The notes beneath the pieces were generated by a model. The model was not told where the DNA came from, did not search any database, and saw nothing but the letters and a program-made list of their open reading frames with translations. A DNA stretch of 64,000 nucleotides from Bacteroidota bacterium (GTDB lineage: Bacteria > Bacteroidota > Bacteroidia > Bacteroidales > Lentimicrobiaceae). Both the position numbers and the translations under genes were made by a program. Shown here one piece after another: positions 1 through 10,303 of this stretch. The stretch covers positions 161,727 to 225,726 of the forward strand of contig JAEZDY010000014.1 in assembly GCA_023417935.1 (NCBI GenBank), written 5' to 3'. How positions within the stretch are numbered: the first letter of the stretch is position 1; each line of letters begins with the position of its first letter.

Positions 1-235
1 GTAGCTTTTTGTGCATATAACCTATGGATTTTTCGACAGCCAATATTACGAATATTTTTAATATACCATCAATACCGTTCAAAAAAACTACATTTTTGTT
101 TTCAGCGGCAATAACAGCGCCATCTGTCCGTTTACATAAAATCAGTTGAGCGGCATGTAATCTGAAGCGAAGATATAAACAAATACGGCTCAACAATAGT
201 TTCGTGTTTATTTTTATTGAATTAACTTATTATTG
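1..235 (-). other. possible partial open frame running off the left edge
   Basis: On the minus strand one frame stays open for about 78 codons from near 235 to the left edge, with no ATG but TTG candidates near 207-210. Such length without a stop is unusual in sequence this AT-rich, so it may be the N-terminal part of a gene divergent from the PorU gene at 304. The translation includes AAENKNVVFLNGIDG and matches no family I recognise. The same 300 bases must also hold the PorU promoter; I found no convincing TAnnTTTG element there. This is weak evidence for a gene. Confidence 0.22.
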
Positions 236-303
236 CATCTGTTTTACGCTTAAATCAACTCTTTATATTAGTCAAGTAATTACCTGCAAGTAACTAGCTG
301 AAT

Positions 304-3300
304 ATGAGATATAAATACCAGGCCGCTTCTTTTATCATGACTTACTCCCGCTTAAGGCTCCTGATGGTCAATCTGGTATTGCTTCTCTCTTTCTTTGGTT
401 TATCATTAAAAGGGCAAAATGTAACACGTTCTTACGCTACTTCTTCGCAATTATCTTCAGGGGCATGGACACGTATTGCTGTTGATGCTTCCGGTATTTG
501 CAGGCTCAGCTATCAGGACCTGTTGAATATGCAGATTCCTGTTGCAGGCATTGAGTCGTCAGCAATCAGGATCCATGGTTTCGGAGGAATGTTACCCGAA
601 AATGCAGGTGCCCCCCGTTACGATGATCTACCTGAGGTTGCTGTTCAGATGTTTGATGGCGGCGACAACCGCTTTGATCCCGGCGATTATCTCGTGTTTT
701 ATTCTTCGGGCCCACATGCATGGAGGTATAATAACCAGGCTTCTGCCTTTGAACATATTGTCAATATTTATTCTGACCAGGCATATTATTATATCACTGT
801 AGGTAACACTCCCGGATTGAGGGTTCAACAGATGCAGCAGCCTGTTAATGCTGCCCAGGAAGTCAGGTTTTATGATCATCGCGATGTTATCAGCCCCGAA
901 CTTTATAACCTTATTAAATCAGGTCGCGGTTGGTATGGCGACTTCTTTGACATTATAACCCAGCGTGATTATAATTTTACACCTGTAAGTCTTCGCCAGG
1001 GTTCTGACCTGAAACTCCGTTTCAGTGTAGTTGCCCGCTCATCCTTTGGGTGTTCTTTTACGCTTGCTGTGGCCGGAAATAATTACACACTGCCTGTTTC
1101 GTCAGTTTCAAATGACTTCAATACCAATTATGCACATATTTCTACCAATCGCTTTGTTCAGCCGGCTCCTGCTGATTTTAGTTCTGCAAGTGTGGTTTTT
1201 AATAAATCATCGGGCATGGATATTGGCTGGCTCAATTTTATTGAGGTCAACGCCGAAGCGCGTCTTCGATATACAGGCCAGCAATTACCTTTCAGGAAGG
1301 TTGGACTTGAAGGGGAAGTGGAATATTTAATTGAAGGAGCCTCAGACGATATGTTTGTTTGGGAAATCACTGATCCACTGAGGCCAAGGTTTATAAATGC
1401 CAACAATCAGGGGGGTATATTGCGATTCAAGGCAACTGCCGATACCTTACATGAGTATATTATCGCATCGGGTAGTAATATGATCACACCTGTTCTTATT
1501 GGCCAGGTTGGCAATCAGAACCTTCATGGCATGTCAACCCCACAAATGCTTATTATTGCGCCTCCTGAGTTTATGAATGAGGCAGTAAGGCTGGCTACAT
1601 TTCATGGACAGCACGACGATTTGAGCGTATCAGTTGTAACACCACAGTCAATATATAATGAGTTTTCTTCAGGATCGCAGGATATAAGTGCGATACGCAA
1701 TTTCATTAAGATGCTATGGCACAAGGCTGAACCAGCTAATTTGCCAAGGTATGTTTTGCTCTTTGGCGATGCATCATATGACTTTAAGAATCGTGTTCCG
1801 GCAAATACAAACATCATACCTACTTACCAGTCCCCTGAATCACTTCATCCTGTCCATTCTTTGGCTACCGATGATTTCTTCGTGTGCATTGACGATAATG
1901 AAGGTGGCAATTCAAACGATGGAGTTGATATTGGCATTGGTCGTTTACCAGTAAAGAATTCACAGGAGGCAACAATGGCTGTTGATAAAATATTAAACTA
2001 CGTAACTGCTACCGATAAAGTTCATGGCGATTGGCGTAACATAATCTCCTTTGTTGCTGATGATGGTGATGGAAATATACACATGGATCAGGCTAACCAG
2101 ATAGCTCAAATGATTGACACAGTATTCAGCAATTATAACACTGATAAGATATTCCTCGATGCATATGTACAAGAAAGTATGGCAGGTGGCCAACGATCGC
2201 CGGATGCAAATACTGCCATTAACCAGAGGGTGAACAAAGGTGCCCTGATCATAAATTACACCGGGCATGGTGGTGAAACAGGCTGGACCAAAGAGCAGAT
2301 ACTGGAGGTTAAAGATATCACTGACTGGACAAATTACGACAGGTTACCGGTGTTTATGACCGCCACCTGTGAATTCAGCAGGTATGATGATCCGCTTAGG
2401 GTTTCGGGGGGTGAACATGCTTTCCTTAATCCGAAAGGTGGTGCTATTGCTCTGTTCACAACTGCCAGGCCTACATACGGTACTCCGAATTTTGAACTGG
2501 CAAAGAATTTTTATCGTACAGCCCTGCAGCCTATGAATGGTACAATGCCCCGGCTTGGCGACATTATCAGGATTGCAAAAGCCCAAAGCGGATCAGATAA
2601 CAATACCAAGAAATTCGTATTACTCGGTGATCCTGCAATGACTATGGCATACCCTGAACTTGAGGTTTTAACCACTTCCATTAATGGGGTCACTGTTTCA
2701 GAAAAAGCTGATACTATAAGTGCCCTCGAGGAAGTTATTATTAGAGGAGTTATTTCTGACAAAAATGGACAGACGGTTAGTGACTTTAATGGTATGATAA
2801 TGACTACTGTTTACGACAAGGAAAGTAACATTGAAACATTTGGTACCCAGGAAAGTGGTGTAATGTCATTTACACTTCGTAAGAATATCATTCATAAAGG
2901 ACGTGCCGAAGTTATTAATGGTGAATTCAATTTATCCCTTATTGTTCCAAGAGATATTGCATATCAGTATGGCCCCGGTAAAATTAGCTATTATGCAACC
3001 AATGGAACAACTGATGCAGCAGGGCATTACAAAAATCTTATTGTTGGTGGTATCGGTGGTAATCTAAACGACCATGAAGGCCCGGAAGTTACACTCTATA
3101 TAAACGACAGCAGTTTTAAAGCAGGTGGTTTTACTGATCCCAATCCGGTACTGCTTGCCTATATTAAGGACCATAGTGGTATTAATACGATTGGTAACAG
3201 CATTGGACATGACATAGTTGCCATTCTCGATAATAACACCCAGCATCCGTACATCCTGAACGACTATTATCAGGCTGACATGAACACTTATAAGAGTGGA

Positions 3301-3732
3301 TCACTAATGTTCCCGTTCTTTAATCTTGCACCAGGTTCTCATACAGTAAGCCTTCGAATTTGGGATGTAAATAATAACTCATCGGAAATTACAACCCACT
3401 TTGTAGTAGCACCTGATAATCAGCTTGTACTTAATGAAATTGAAGCATGGCCTAATCCTATGATCAATGAAATAGATTTTGCTATAGGCCACAACCAGGC
3501 TGGCAGGGAACTTAAGGCTGAGCTGTCTGTTTATAATCTATCGGGGAATAAAGTGGCTACCATTAAAAGAAATATCTTTGCAGGTGGCTACCGTACATCA
3601 TTATTCAGGTGGAATGGCGAAGGCACGTCAGGTAGTTTGCTTTCATCAGGATTTTATATAGCAAAACTTCGTATTGAAACTCCCGAAGGTTTAGTATCCG
3701 ATAAATCAATCAAGATCATAATAGCTCGTTAA
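304..3732 (+). CDS. porU: PorU-like T9SS sortase, C25 cysteine peptidase (paralog 1)
   Basis: A 1142-residue secreted protein of the gingipain-type C25 peptidase family. PorU is the T9SS sortase that removes the C-terminal sorting domain of cargo at the outer membrane and attaches the cargo to anionic LPS. Visible features: an N-terminal hydrophobic signal (cleavage near LKGQN, better started at the internal Met12 or Met21), the catalytic His in GHGGETGW (His655) and the catalytic Cys in TATCEFSRYDD (Cys689), the latter being the typical PorU form. The C-terminus has a sorting-domain-like fold (AWPNPMINE ... SSGFYIAKL). It lies 9 bp upstream of a second PorU-like gene, so the two are probably co-transcribed. 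I cannot tell which copy is the working sortase. Confidence 0.85.
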   Translation: MRYKYQAASFIMTYSRLRLLMVNLVLLLSFFGLSLKGQNVTRSYATSSQLSSGAWTRIAVDASGICRLSYQDLLNMQIPVAGIESSAIRIHGFGGMLPENAGAPRYDDLPEVAVQMFDGGDNRFDPGDYLVFYSSGPHAWRYNNQASAFEHIVNIYSDQAYYYITVGNTPGLRVQQMQQPVNAAQEVRFYDHRDVISPELYNLIKSGRGWYGDFFDIITQRDYNFTPVSLRQGSDLKLRFSVVARSSFGCSFTLAVAGNNYTLPVSSVSNDFNTNYAHISTNRFVQPAPADFSSASVVFNKSSGMDIGWLNFIEVNAEARLRYTGQQLPFRKVGLEGEVEYLIEGASDDMFVWEITDPLRPRFINANNQGGILRFKATADTLHEYIIASGSNMITPVLIGQVGNQNLHGMSTPQMLIIAPPEFMNEAVRLATFHGQHDDLSVSVVTPQSIYNEFSSGSQDISAIRNFIKMLWHKAEPANLPRYVLLFGDASYDFKNRVPANTNIIPTYQSPESLHPVHSLATDDFFVCIDDNEGGNSNDGVDIGIGRLPVKNSQEATMAVDKILNYVTATDKVHGDWRNIISFVADDGDGNIHMDQANQIAQMIDTVFSNYNTDKIFLDAYVQESMAGGQRSPDANTAINQRVNKGALIINYTGHGGETGWTKEQILEVKDITDWTNYDRLPVFMTATCEFSRYDDPLRVSGGEHAFLNPKGGAIALFTTARPTYGTPNFELAKNFYRTALQPMNGTMPRLGDIIRIAKAQSGSDNNTKKFVLLGDPAMTMAYPELEVLTTSINGVTVSEKADTISALEEVIIRGVISDKNGQTVSDFNGMIMTTVYDKESNIETFGTQESGVMSFTLRKNIIHKGRAEVINGEFNLSLIVPRDIAYQYGPGKISYYATNGTTDAAGHYKNLIVGGIGGNLNDHEGPEVTLYINDSSFKAGGFTDPNPVLLAYIKDHSGINTIGNSIGHDIVAILDNNTQHPYILNDYYQADMNTYKSGSLMFPFFNLAPGSHTVSLRIWDVNNNSSEITTHFVVAPDNQLVLNEIEAWPNPMINEIDFAIGHNQAGRELKAELSVYNLSGNKVATIKRNIFAGGYRTSLFRWNGEGTSGSLLSSGFYIAKLRIETPEGLVSDKSIKIIIAR

Positions 3733-3741
3733 CTGAATTTT

Positions 3742-6700
3742 ATGACTCAACCATATACTATGAAAATGCCCCACCTTATTCTGTTAACTGTACTGCTTGC
3801 TTTTCTGCAAACTGCGAATGCACAGAAAATTACAGTACAGCCTGTTTGGGAAGAACCAGCTAAGATAGTAAAGGGTAATGACACGCCTGTGTTTGCTCCC
3901 TCATTTGAAAATGCTCAATATTCCGGTCTCCCTGAAAGCATTCTGCCGGCTTTCAATAAAAGAATTTCTGTTCCAAGGGGAACTACTTCTGTAAGTATAA
4001 CCCTTGATAGTCTTGTTTTTGCACCATTCACGCCAGAAGAAATAGCTACTATTGAAGGCATTGACCTGCCTGCAAAACCTGAAGCCAGGGTTTCACTTAT
4101 GACCGAAAATGGCAATCCATATGCTGTGGTTTCTGTTGATCCTTTTGGGCTGGACCCCAATACCGGTAATTATGCAAAACTTGCATCATTTGATATAGAT
4201 ATCAAAACCAGTGTTGCTGATTCAGGTGATTCTATAAGGCCTACACGGTTTTACGCTGCCAATTCCCGACTTGTGTATGGTGATTGGTTTAAATTGTGGG
4301 TTCGGCAAACCGGTATTCACAAGATCACCTATGAAGAAATGCGTAATATGGGCATGCATGTTGATGGCATCAATCCTGACTATATTAGTATGTTTGGAAG
4401 AGGTGGAGCTATAATGAGTGAAACAGCCGGAACAGGCAAGTATGATGATCTGACTGAAATATCAATAAGAGTAGTATCTGCCAGTCCAGGCACCTTTAAA
4501 CCCGGCGATTATGTTCTCTTCTATGCTGAAGGACCGGTTACGTGGAAGTTAAATCCTTTAACAGGTCGCCTTGACCATGCCACACATCTCTATACTGATG
4601 TTATTGGGTATTTCATAACAGTAGCAAATTATCCGGGTAAACGTATCCCACAGGCTGATCCCGTTACAGCGCAATCAAATATTCAAACCAGCAATTATAC
4701 AGCAGTTGGTGTTTATGAGAAAGAAGATTACAGCCTGATCAAGAGTGGTAGAAAATGGTTCAGCCATAAGTTTGATAACTACACCCGCAGCATAACCCTC
4801 CCTGATTTTAATTTTCCCGACATAGATCTCACTGTGCCGGTGATCATGGGCTTTGGTGTAGCAGGACGCTCAACAGAGCAAATGTCAATCAAAATTGCCG
4901 TAAACGGGCAGATTGTGAACACTACCAACATTGCCAAATATTCGAGTATTAATGACTATGCACGAGAGTTAGCTTCATCCCAGAGTTTCACTGCTTCATC
5001 AGGTAAACTCTCAGTAACAGTACAAATGGATCCACCCAATAGCGGTACTCTTGGCTGGCTTGACTATATATTGTTTAATGTACGCAGCAAGCTAAAATTC
5101 CGTGGATCACAAATGAACTTTTGCGATCCACAAACCATAGGTGTTGACAATATTGCAAATTTTGCACTGGAAACTGACCAGCAAAACATTGAAATATGGG
5201 ACGTTACCAATCATTCATACGTACATCGTATACCCACAGCTCTCATAGGTAACAAGATAAATTTCAAAGTTCACACTTCAAGGTTGAGGGAGTTTATTGC
5301 CTTCGACGGAGCTTCATTCTTCACACCTGAATTTGCTGGTAAAGTGCCTAACCAGGATCTGCACGCTATAGGTAACCATGATATGATTATTGTTACCCAT
5401 CCATCACTTCGTTCACAGGCAAACAGACTAGCCAAACTCCATAACAACCTTGGAGAACTAAGCGTAAAAGTGGTTTCATTGCCCGATATTTATAATGAAT
5501 TTTCATCGGGTCATCAGGATATTACTGCAATTCGTGATTTTATGAAGATGCTCTATGACAGGAGCAATGCTGAAGGCAGCGCTGAAGGAAATCCCCGTTA
5601 TCTGTTGCTTTTTGGAAATGCATCATACGATGTGAAGGACAGGATATTTAATAATTCAAACCTGATACCTACCTATCAGGGCTATAATTCGGTTGCACCA
5701 ACATCATCATTCCTTACTGATGATTACTTTGGCATGCTTGACGATGGCGAAGGTGGCGGTATCAACGTAAATGGACTTATTGATGTTGCTGTTGGGCGAT
5801 TACCGGTAAGGACATTAGAGCAGGCTACCGATGTAGTCAACAAAATTGAGGCATACCTTACCAATAATCCTGCAACACACGGTGATTGGCGCAATAATAT
5901 TATGGTAATTGGCGATGACGAAGATAATAACGCACATTTCAACCAGGCCGAAAGGTTATGTGATATTATAGATGAAGATCATAGTATATTCAATGTAAAC
6001 AAAGTGCATTTCGATGCTTTCAGGCAAAACAGAACCCCCGGGGGAGGTAGATATCCCGACGTTAACAGGGAACTTAATTCTCAGGTAGATAAAGGTGTGC
6101 TGATCACAAACTATATTGGACATGGAGGTGAATTAGGCTGGGCTGATGAAAGGGTGCTTGAAATTTCAGATATCATGGCATGGAAGAACTTTAACAGAAT
6201 GGGTCTGTTCTTTACTGCCACTTGTGAATTTTCACGATTCGACAATCCGCAGCATACCTCTGCAGGGGAACTCGTATTCCTTAACCCCCTCGGTGGTGCA
6301 GTAGCTATGATCACTACTACCCGACTTGCTTATGCATCAACCAATGAAAACCTGAACGAGAGTTTTATTGATACTGTGCTCAATAAAACAGGCGGAATAC
6401 CACGGATGGGTGATATCATAAAATATACCAAGAATGACAATTCTGCTTCGCCCAATGTAAGGCATCTTACCCTTTTCGGTGACCCGGCCCTTCCAATGCC
6501 TTTACCTAAATACAATGTGGTAACAACATCTATGGTAGATCCTGTAACACTAATGGCTACTGATACACTTTCAGCCAACGGTAAGATCACGCTGACAGGA
6601 GAGGTGCAGGATCATAACAATAACACACTGAATAGCTTTAACGGTGAGGTTTATGTTAAGGTGTTTGACAAAGAAGCAACAGTAAGAACCCTCGGACAGG

Positions 6701-7593
6701 ATCTAAAGAGTTTTGCTGTAAACTTTAAAGTGCAGAAAAACGTCATTTACCAGGGAAAAGCTAGAGTTGAAAACGGTATTTTCAGTATTACATTCCCTGT
6801 GCCCCGTGATATTGATTATAATTTTGGACATGGGAAAATAAGCTATTACGCTACTGATGGCGTTGATGATGCAAACGGGTTCTATACCGACTTTGTTATA
6901 GGAGGATCAAAAGCCACAACTGATGTTGATGATAAAGGCCCTGATATTACATTGTTTATAAATGACACTACGTTTATTGAAGGGGATCTTACAAGCGAGA
7001 ATCCTAAATTACTGGTAAAGTTATTTGATGAGAGTGGTATCAATACCCTGGGTAATGGTGTTGGGCATGATTTGATAGCTGTTCTTGACCAAAACGATTA
7101 CACCTCAGTATTATTAAATGATTTTTATTCCGCTGATCTCGACAGTTATCAGTCAGGCTGGGCAAAGTACCACTTCTTTAATCTAACTGACGGGCCACAC
7201 TCAATAACCGTTAAGGCATGGGATGTCTTTAACAATTCATCTGAAGCTACAGTGAATTTTGTGGTTAAACATGATATCAGGCTTGATATTGATGATGTTA
7301 TCGCCTACCCTAATCCTTCTAAAGGCAAGGTGTGGTTTCGCTTTAAACATAATCTCTTCGATGCGATCCTGAATCTTGAAATAGAGATTTATAATTCTAC
7401 TGGAACTTTAGTCAGGGTTCTAAGTCCGGGCAAAGTAACGGCCTCAGGGTATGTTGTTGATGAAATAGCATGGGACGGACTATCGACTGATGGATCAGTT
7501 TTAAGGAACGGTCTCTATGTTTGCAGGGTAAAAGTGCTTGACCGCAACGGATACTCATCGGCACACACCGTAAAGGTATTGATGGCTAAATAA
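3742..7593 (+). CDS. porU: PorU-like T9SS sortase, C25 cysteine peptidase (paralog 2)
   Basis: A 1283-residue paralog of the gene just upstream and closer to the usual PorU length. The best signal peptide starts at Met7 (3760): MKMPHLILLTVLLAF followed by a TANAQ cleavage region. It has about 200 extra N-terminal residues compared with paralog 1. The C25 catalytic pair is present: His794 in GHGGELGW and Cys828 in TATCEFSRFDNP. The C-terminal domain ends in VKVLMAK and contains YPNPSKGKVWF, the T9SS sorting-domain signature; known PorU proteins keep this domain uncleaved. Both copies retain the catalytic residues, so neither looks dead. Subfunctionalisation is an inference. The function call rests on family motifs only. 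Confidence 0.88.
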   Translation: MTQPYTMKMPHLILLTVLLAFLQTANAQKITVQPVWEEPAKIVKGNDTPVFAPSFENAQYSGLPESILPAFNKRISVPRGTTSVSITLDSLVFAPFTPEEIATIEGIDLPAKPEARVSLMTENGNPYAVVSVDPFGLDPNTGNYAKLASFDIDIKTSVADSGDSIRPTRFYAANSRLVYGDWFKLWVRQTGIHKITYEEMRNMGMHVDGINPDYISMFGRGGAIMSETAGTGKYDDLTEISIRVVSASPGTFKPGDYVLFYAEGPVTWKLNPLTGRLDHATHLYTDVIGYFITVANYPGKRIPQADPVTAQSNIQTSNYTAVGVYEKEDYSLIKSGRKWFSHKFDNYTRSITLPDFNFPDIDLTVPVIMGFGVAGRSTEQMSIKIAVNGQIVNTTNIAKYSSINDYARELASSQSFTASSGKLSVTVQMDPPNSGTLGWLDYILFNVRSKLKFRGSQMNFCDPQTIGVDNIANFALETDQQNIEIWDVTNHSYVHRIPTALIGNKINFKVHTSRLREFIAFDGASFFTPEFAGKVPNQDLHAIGNHDMIIVTHPSLRSQANRLAKLHNNLGELSVKVVSLPDIYNEFSSGHQDITAIRDFMKMLYDRSNAEGSAEGNPRYLLLFGNASYDVKDRIFNNSNLIPTYQGYNSVAPTSSFLTDDYFGMLDDGEGGGINVNGLIDVAVGRLPVRTLEQATDVVNKIEAYLTNNPATHGDWRNNIMVIGDDEDNNAHFNQAERLCDIIDEDHSIFNVNKVHFDAFRQNRTPGGGRYPDVNRELNSQVDKGVLITNYIGHGGELGWADERVLEISDIMAWKNFNRMGLFFTATCEFSRFDNPQHTSAGELVFLNPLGGAVAMITTTRLAYASTNENLNESFIDTVLNKTGGIPRMGDIIKYTKNDNSASPNVRHLTLFGDPALPMPLPKYNVVTTSMVDPVTLMATDTLSANGKITLTGEVQDHNNNTLNSFNGEVYVKVFDKEATVRTLGQDLKSFAVNFKVQKNVIYQGKARVENGIFSITFPVPRDIDYNFGHGKISYYATDGVDDANGFYTDFVIGGSKATTDVDDKGPDITLFINDTTFIEGDLTSENPKLLVKLFDESGINTLGNGVGHDLIAVLDQNDYTSVLLNDFYSADLDSYQSGWAKYHFFNLTDGPHSITVKAWDVFNNSSEATVNFVVKHDIRLDIDDVIAYPNPSKGKVWFRFKHNLFDAILNLEIEIYNSTGTLVRVLSPGKVTASGYVVDEIAWDGLSTDGSVLRNGLYVCRVKVLDRNGYSSAHTVKVLMAK

Positions 7594-7609
7594 TAAAGCA
7601 GGCTTAAAG

Positions 7610-7631
7610 ATGCAGGTATTTACACCTGCAT
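7610..7631. terminator. stem-loop between convergent genes
   Basis: An 8-bp perfect inverted repeat (ATGCAGGT / ACCTGCAT, 6-nt loop) sits between the stop of the second PorU gene and the stop of the convergent acyltransferase. Neither side has a strong T-run, so it is a weak or factor-assisted bidirectional terminator at best. Confidence 0.4.
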
Positions 7632-7649
7632 GATAACCTTATGATTTAT

Positions 7650-8219
7650 TCAGTTTGCCGGTTGTTGATTTTGAGGCGACAGGCTATACTTATCGGGGTA
7701 TCTTGCAGTTTTTGTGCGGTAGAATTCTTCAACCTGTACAAAGTCGGCCTCAAAATTGCCTGTTGGCTTAAAACAATAACCAAAGCCACCTTCCTTTTTT
7801 TCATAGTCCAGGAAACCCAGACAAACAGGAACGTGTGCATTCATGGCAATATGATAAAAGCCACGTTTCCAGTTTCTGTTTAGTTTGCGGGTACCTTCAG
7901 GTGTAATGGTTACGATGAACCTATCGCGCTTGTTAAATTCGTCAGTAATTTGAATAACCACATTTGAACTGCGGCTCCTGTCAACCGGTATGCCTCCCAT
8001 TGCCTTGAAAATTGGAGATGTGTACCATTTGAAGACTTCTTTCTTGATCAGGAAATGTGATTTTATGCCCAACGAAGTATAACCAAGCCATCCCATGAAA
8101 AAATCAAGGTTCGATGTATGCGGTGCCATAGTCACTATAGCTTTTGGCGCCGGCAACGGCCCTGTGATTTTCCAACCTGCAAGCTTAAGAACAAGCCGGG
8201 CAATGTATTTAAGGATCAT
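7650..8219 (-). CDS. PlsC-like 1-acyl-glycerol-phosphate acyltransferase family protein
   Basis: A 189-residue member of the lysophospholipid acyltransferase superfamily, which transfers acyl chains from acyl-ACP or acyl-CoA to a glycerolipid or aminolipid at the inner face of the membrane. The catalytic HX4D motif is HTSNLD (His34, Asp39). Block II/III-like GGIPVDRSRS and the substrate-binding EGTR motif (TPEGTRK) follow. An N-terminal amphipathic or hydrophobic stretch could bind the membrane. The length is short, as in the compact Bacteroidetes members. It is transcribed alone, convergent with PorU. The exact substrate cannot be read from the sequence. Confidence 0.8.
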   Translation of the reverse strand: MILKYIARLVLKLAGWKITGPLPAPKAIVTMAPHTSNLDFFMGWLGYTSLGIKSHFLIKKEVFKWYTSPIFKAMGGIPVDRSRSSNVVIQITDEFNKRDRFIVTITPEGTRKLNRNWKRGFYHIAMNAHVPVCLGFLDYEKKEGGFGYCFKPTGNFEADFVQVEEFYRTKTARYPDKYSLSPQNQQPAN

Positions 8220-8437
8220 ATACTGACAATTTTAAGCAAATATAGAACCTTTCACGGATTTAAAAAGAGTGTAAGTATTCTAACCTTTAGTTCACAGGTG
8301 TACATTAATGAATAATTAATGTTCGTAAGCGTACAGGCGTTTCATACATTATTTACTTTAAAGTGTTGAATATCAACTGAAAGAGTTTGTGGAATGTTAT
8401 TTGAGGGAGCATCGCCAAAAACTAATCAAAAGGCACA

Positions 8438-10303
8438 ATGAAATCTTTACTCACATTTATTACTTTATTGGGATTGGCTTTTGGCTCTTATGCTGATGAG
8501 CCTGCTACAACGCGCGAGAATGCACCTGCAAATGCAGTGTGGCGTCTTACTGATATTTACGCGTCAATGGATGCGTGGAAAGCCGACCTTAACAAAGCTG
8601 AAGCTCTACTCATTGAATTAGCTTCAATGAAAGGCACTCTTGGAGCTTCACCCGGGAATTTGCTCCGCTACCATACTGTAAATGATGAGTTTGGAAAAGT
8701 CATTACAAAATTATACTGCTATGCTTACTTGCAACGGTCGCTCGACTCACGTGATCCATTGGTAAGCGATAGCTTTCAGCGTATGCAATCTTTTATGATG
8801 AACGCCGGTCAGCAGCTTGCATGGGTAAGCCCTGAGATGGTTGCCATTCCGGAGCAAAAAGTTATGGAATGGGTAGCAGCAAACAATGAATTTGCACCAT
8901 ATAAATTCAGCCTTGAAAATATGTACCGCTTACAAGACCATGTTTTACCGGGTGAGCAGGAACAGTTGGTTTCATATTTTTCAGGTATGGCAGAAACAAC
9001 CTCTGCTATTTATACTGAAGTAGCAATATCTGACAATGTTTACCCTCAATTTGTCCGTACAAATGGTGACACCATTACGCTGACTCGTCCGGCACTAACA
9101 AACATTCTCAATTTCAGTACTGACAGGGATGAACGCCGCCGTGCTTATGAAGCGTTTACAGCCAACTATAAAGCCCGTGAAAATACTATGGCAGCATTGC
9201 TGCATGGTGTTGCAAAAACGAATAAAGCATATGCCCAGTCATACAAGTTTGCAAGTACGCTTGAAGCTTCACTTAACAGCAACAATATCCCTGTAAGTGT
9301 TTATGAGAATCTTATTAAAGTTGCGCGTGAAAATACACAGCCGTTGCAGCGTTATATTAATCTTCGTAAGAAGGTATTGCAATTGGAAGATTATGCCCCC
9401 TGGGATGGCAATGTTGCCCTTGGAACCTACAACCGGAAGTATACATACGATGAAGCAACCCAGATGATTTCAAATGCACTTAAACCCCTTGGCAAAGAAT
9501 ATGCAGCAGGCCTGCATAAGGCACTTGAAGGTGGTTGGATAGATGTATATGAAGGAGCTGCGAAAGAAACCGGCGCATACTCAATGGGTATATATGGTGT
9601 GCACCCATACATCCTTTTGAACTATGATCAAACAACAGGGGCAGTTTCAACACTGGCACATGAACTCGGTCATACCATGCATTCAATGTTCTCATCAGAA
9701 AATCAGCCTTTTAGTATGCATGATTATACATCGTTCGTTGCTGAAGTTGCTTCAAACTTCAATGAAGAACTATTGCTGGATCACATGCTTATGATGTCGA
9801 CTGACCGACAGGAGCGTATTGCTTTGCTTGATCAGGCCATTAATAATCTTATTGGAAGCTTTTACAGGCAGAGCCAGTTTGCCGACTTTGAATTACAGGT
9901 GAACAGGATGGTTGAAAATGGTGAACCCGTTAACGCTACAGTGCTCAATACGTTAATGCATAACCTCAACTCAACTTATTATGGCAATACGGTTATTGAA
10001 CATCCTTATCGCGATATTACCTGGGCACAGATCATGCATTTTTATAACCTGCCCTATTACGTATATAATTATGCAACCAGCTATGCTGCGGCTGCAAGGA
10101 TTCATCAGCTGATAACAACCGGTACCCCTGCAGAAAGGGAGAAAGCTATGAATAATTATTTAACATTGCTGAAATCAGGTGGTAATGATTATCCTGTTGA
10201 GCAACTAAAAAAAGCTGGTGTTGATATGACTTCAACTGAACCAACACTGGCAGTAGTTAACAGGTTAAACAGCCTTATTGACCGGTTGGAAAAAGAGCTG
10301 TAA
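8438..10303 (+). CDS. pepF: secreted M3-family oligoendopeptidase F
   Basis: A 621-residue zinc metallopeptidase of family M3 (PepF/thimet type), which cuts short oligopeptides inside an enclosed channel. The HEXXH zinc site is HELGHTMHS (residues 408-412, catalytic Glu409), with the third ligand expected in the downstream ASNFNEELLLDHM helix. An N-terminal signal peptide (MKSLLTFITLLGLAFGSYAD) places it in the periplasm or outside, unlike the cytosolic PepF of Firmicutes. Length and overall architecture are normal. It is monocistronic; its 3' end overlaps the convergent acetyltransferase gene by 29 bp. Confidence 0.9.
   Translation: MKSLLTFITLLGLAFGSYADEPATTRENAPANAVWRLTDIYASMDAWKADLNKAEALLIELASMKGTLGASPGNLLRYHTVNDEFGKVITKLYCYAYLQRSLDSRDPLVSDSFQRMQSFMMNAGQQLAWVSPEMVAIPEQKVMEWVAANNEFAPYKFSLENMYRLQDHVLPGEQEQLVSYFSGMAETTSAIYTEVAISDNVYPQFVRTNGDTITLTRPALTNILNFSTDRDERRRAYEAFTANYKARENTMAALLHGVAKTNKAYAQSYKFASTLEASLNSNNIPVSVYENLIKVARENTQPLQRYINLRKKVLQLEDYAPWDGNVALGTYNRKYTYDEATQMISNALKPLGKEYAAGLHKALEGGWIDVYEGAAKETGAYSMGIYGVHPYILLNYDQTTGAVSTLAHELGHTMHSMFSSENQPFSMHDYTSFVAEVASNFNEELLLDHMLMMSTDRQERIALLDQAINNLIGSFYRQSQFADFELQVNRMVENGEPVNATVLNTLMHNLNSTYYGNTVIEHPYRDITWAQIMHFYNLPYYVYNYATSYAAAARIHQLITTGTPAEREKAMNNYLTLLKSGGNDYPVEQLKKAGVDMTSTEPTLAVVNRLNSLIDRLEKEL

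Noticed and set aside
7650..8219. Glycine-lipid (GlsA/GlsB) operon
   Set aside because: Only a PlsC-like gene is here, without an adjacent OlsB-like GNAT; the GNAT at 34951 belongs to another family and is far away.
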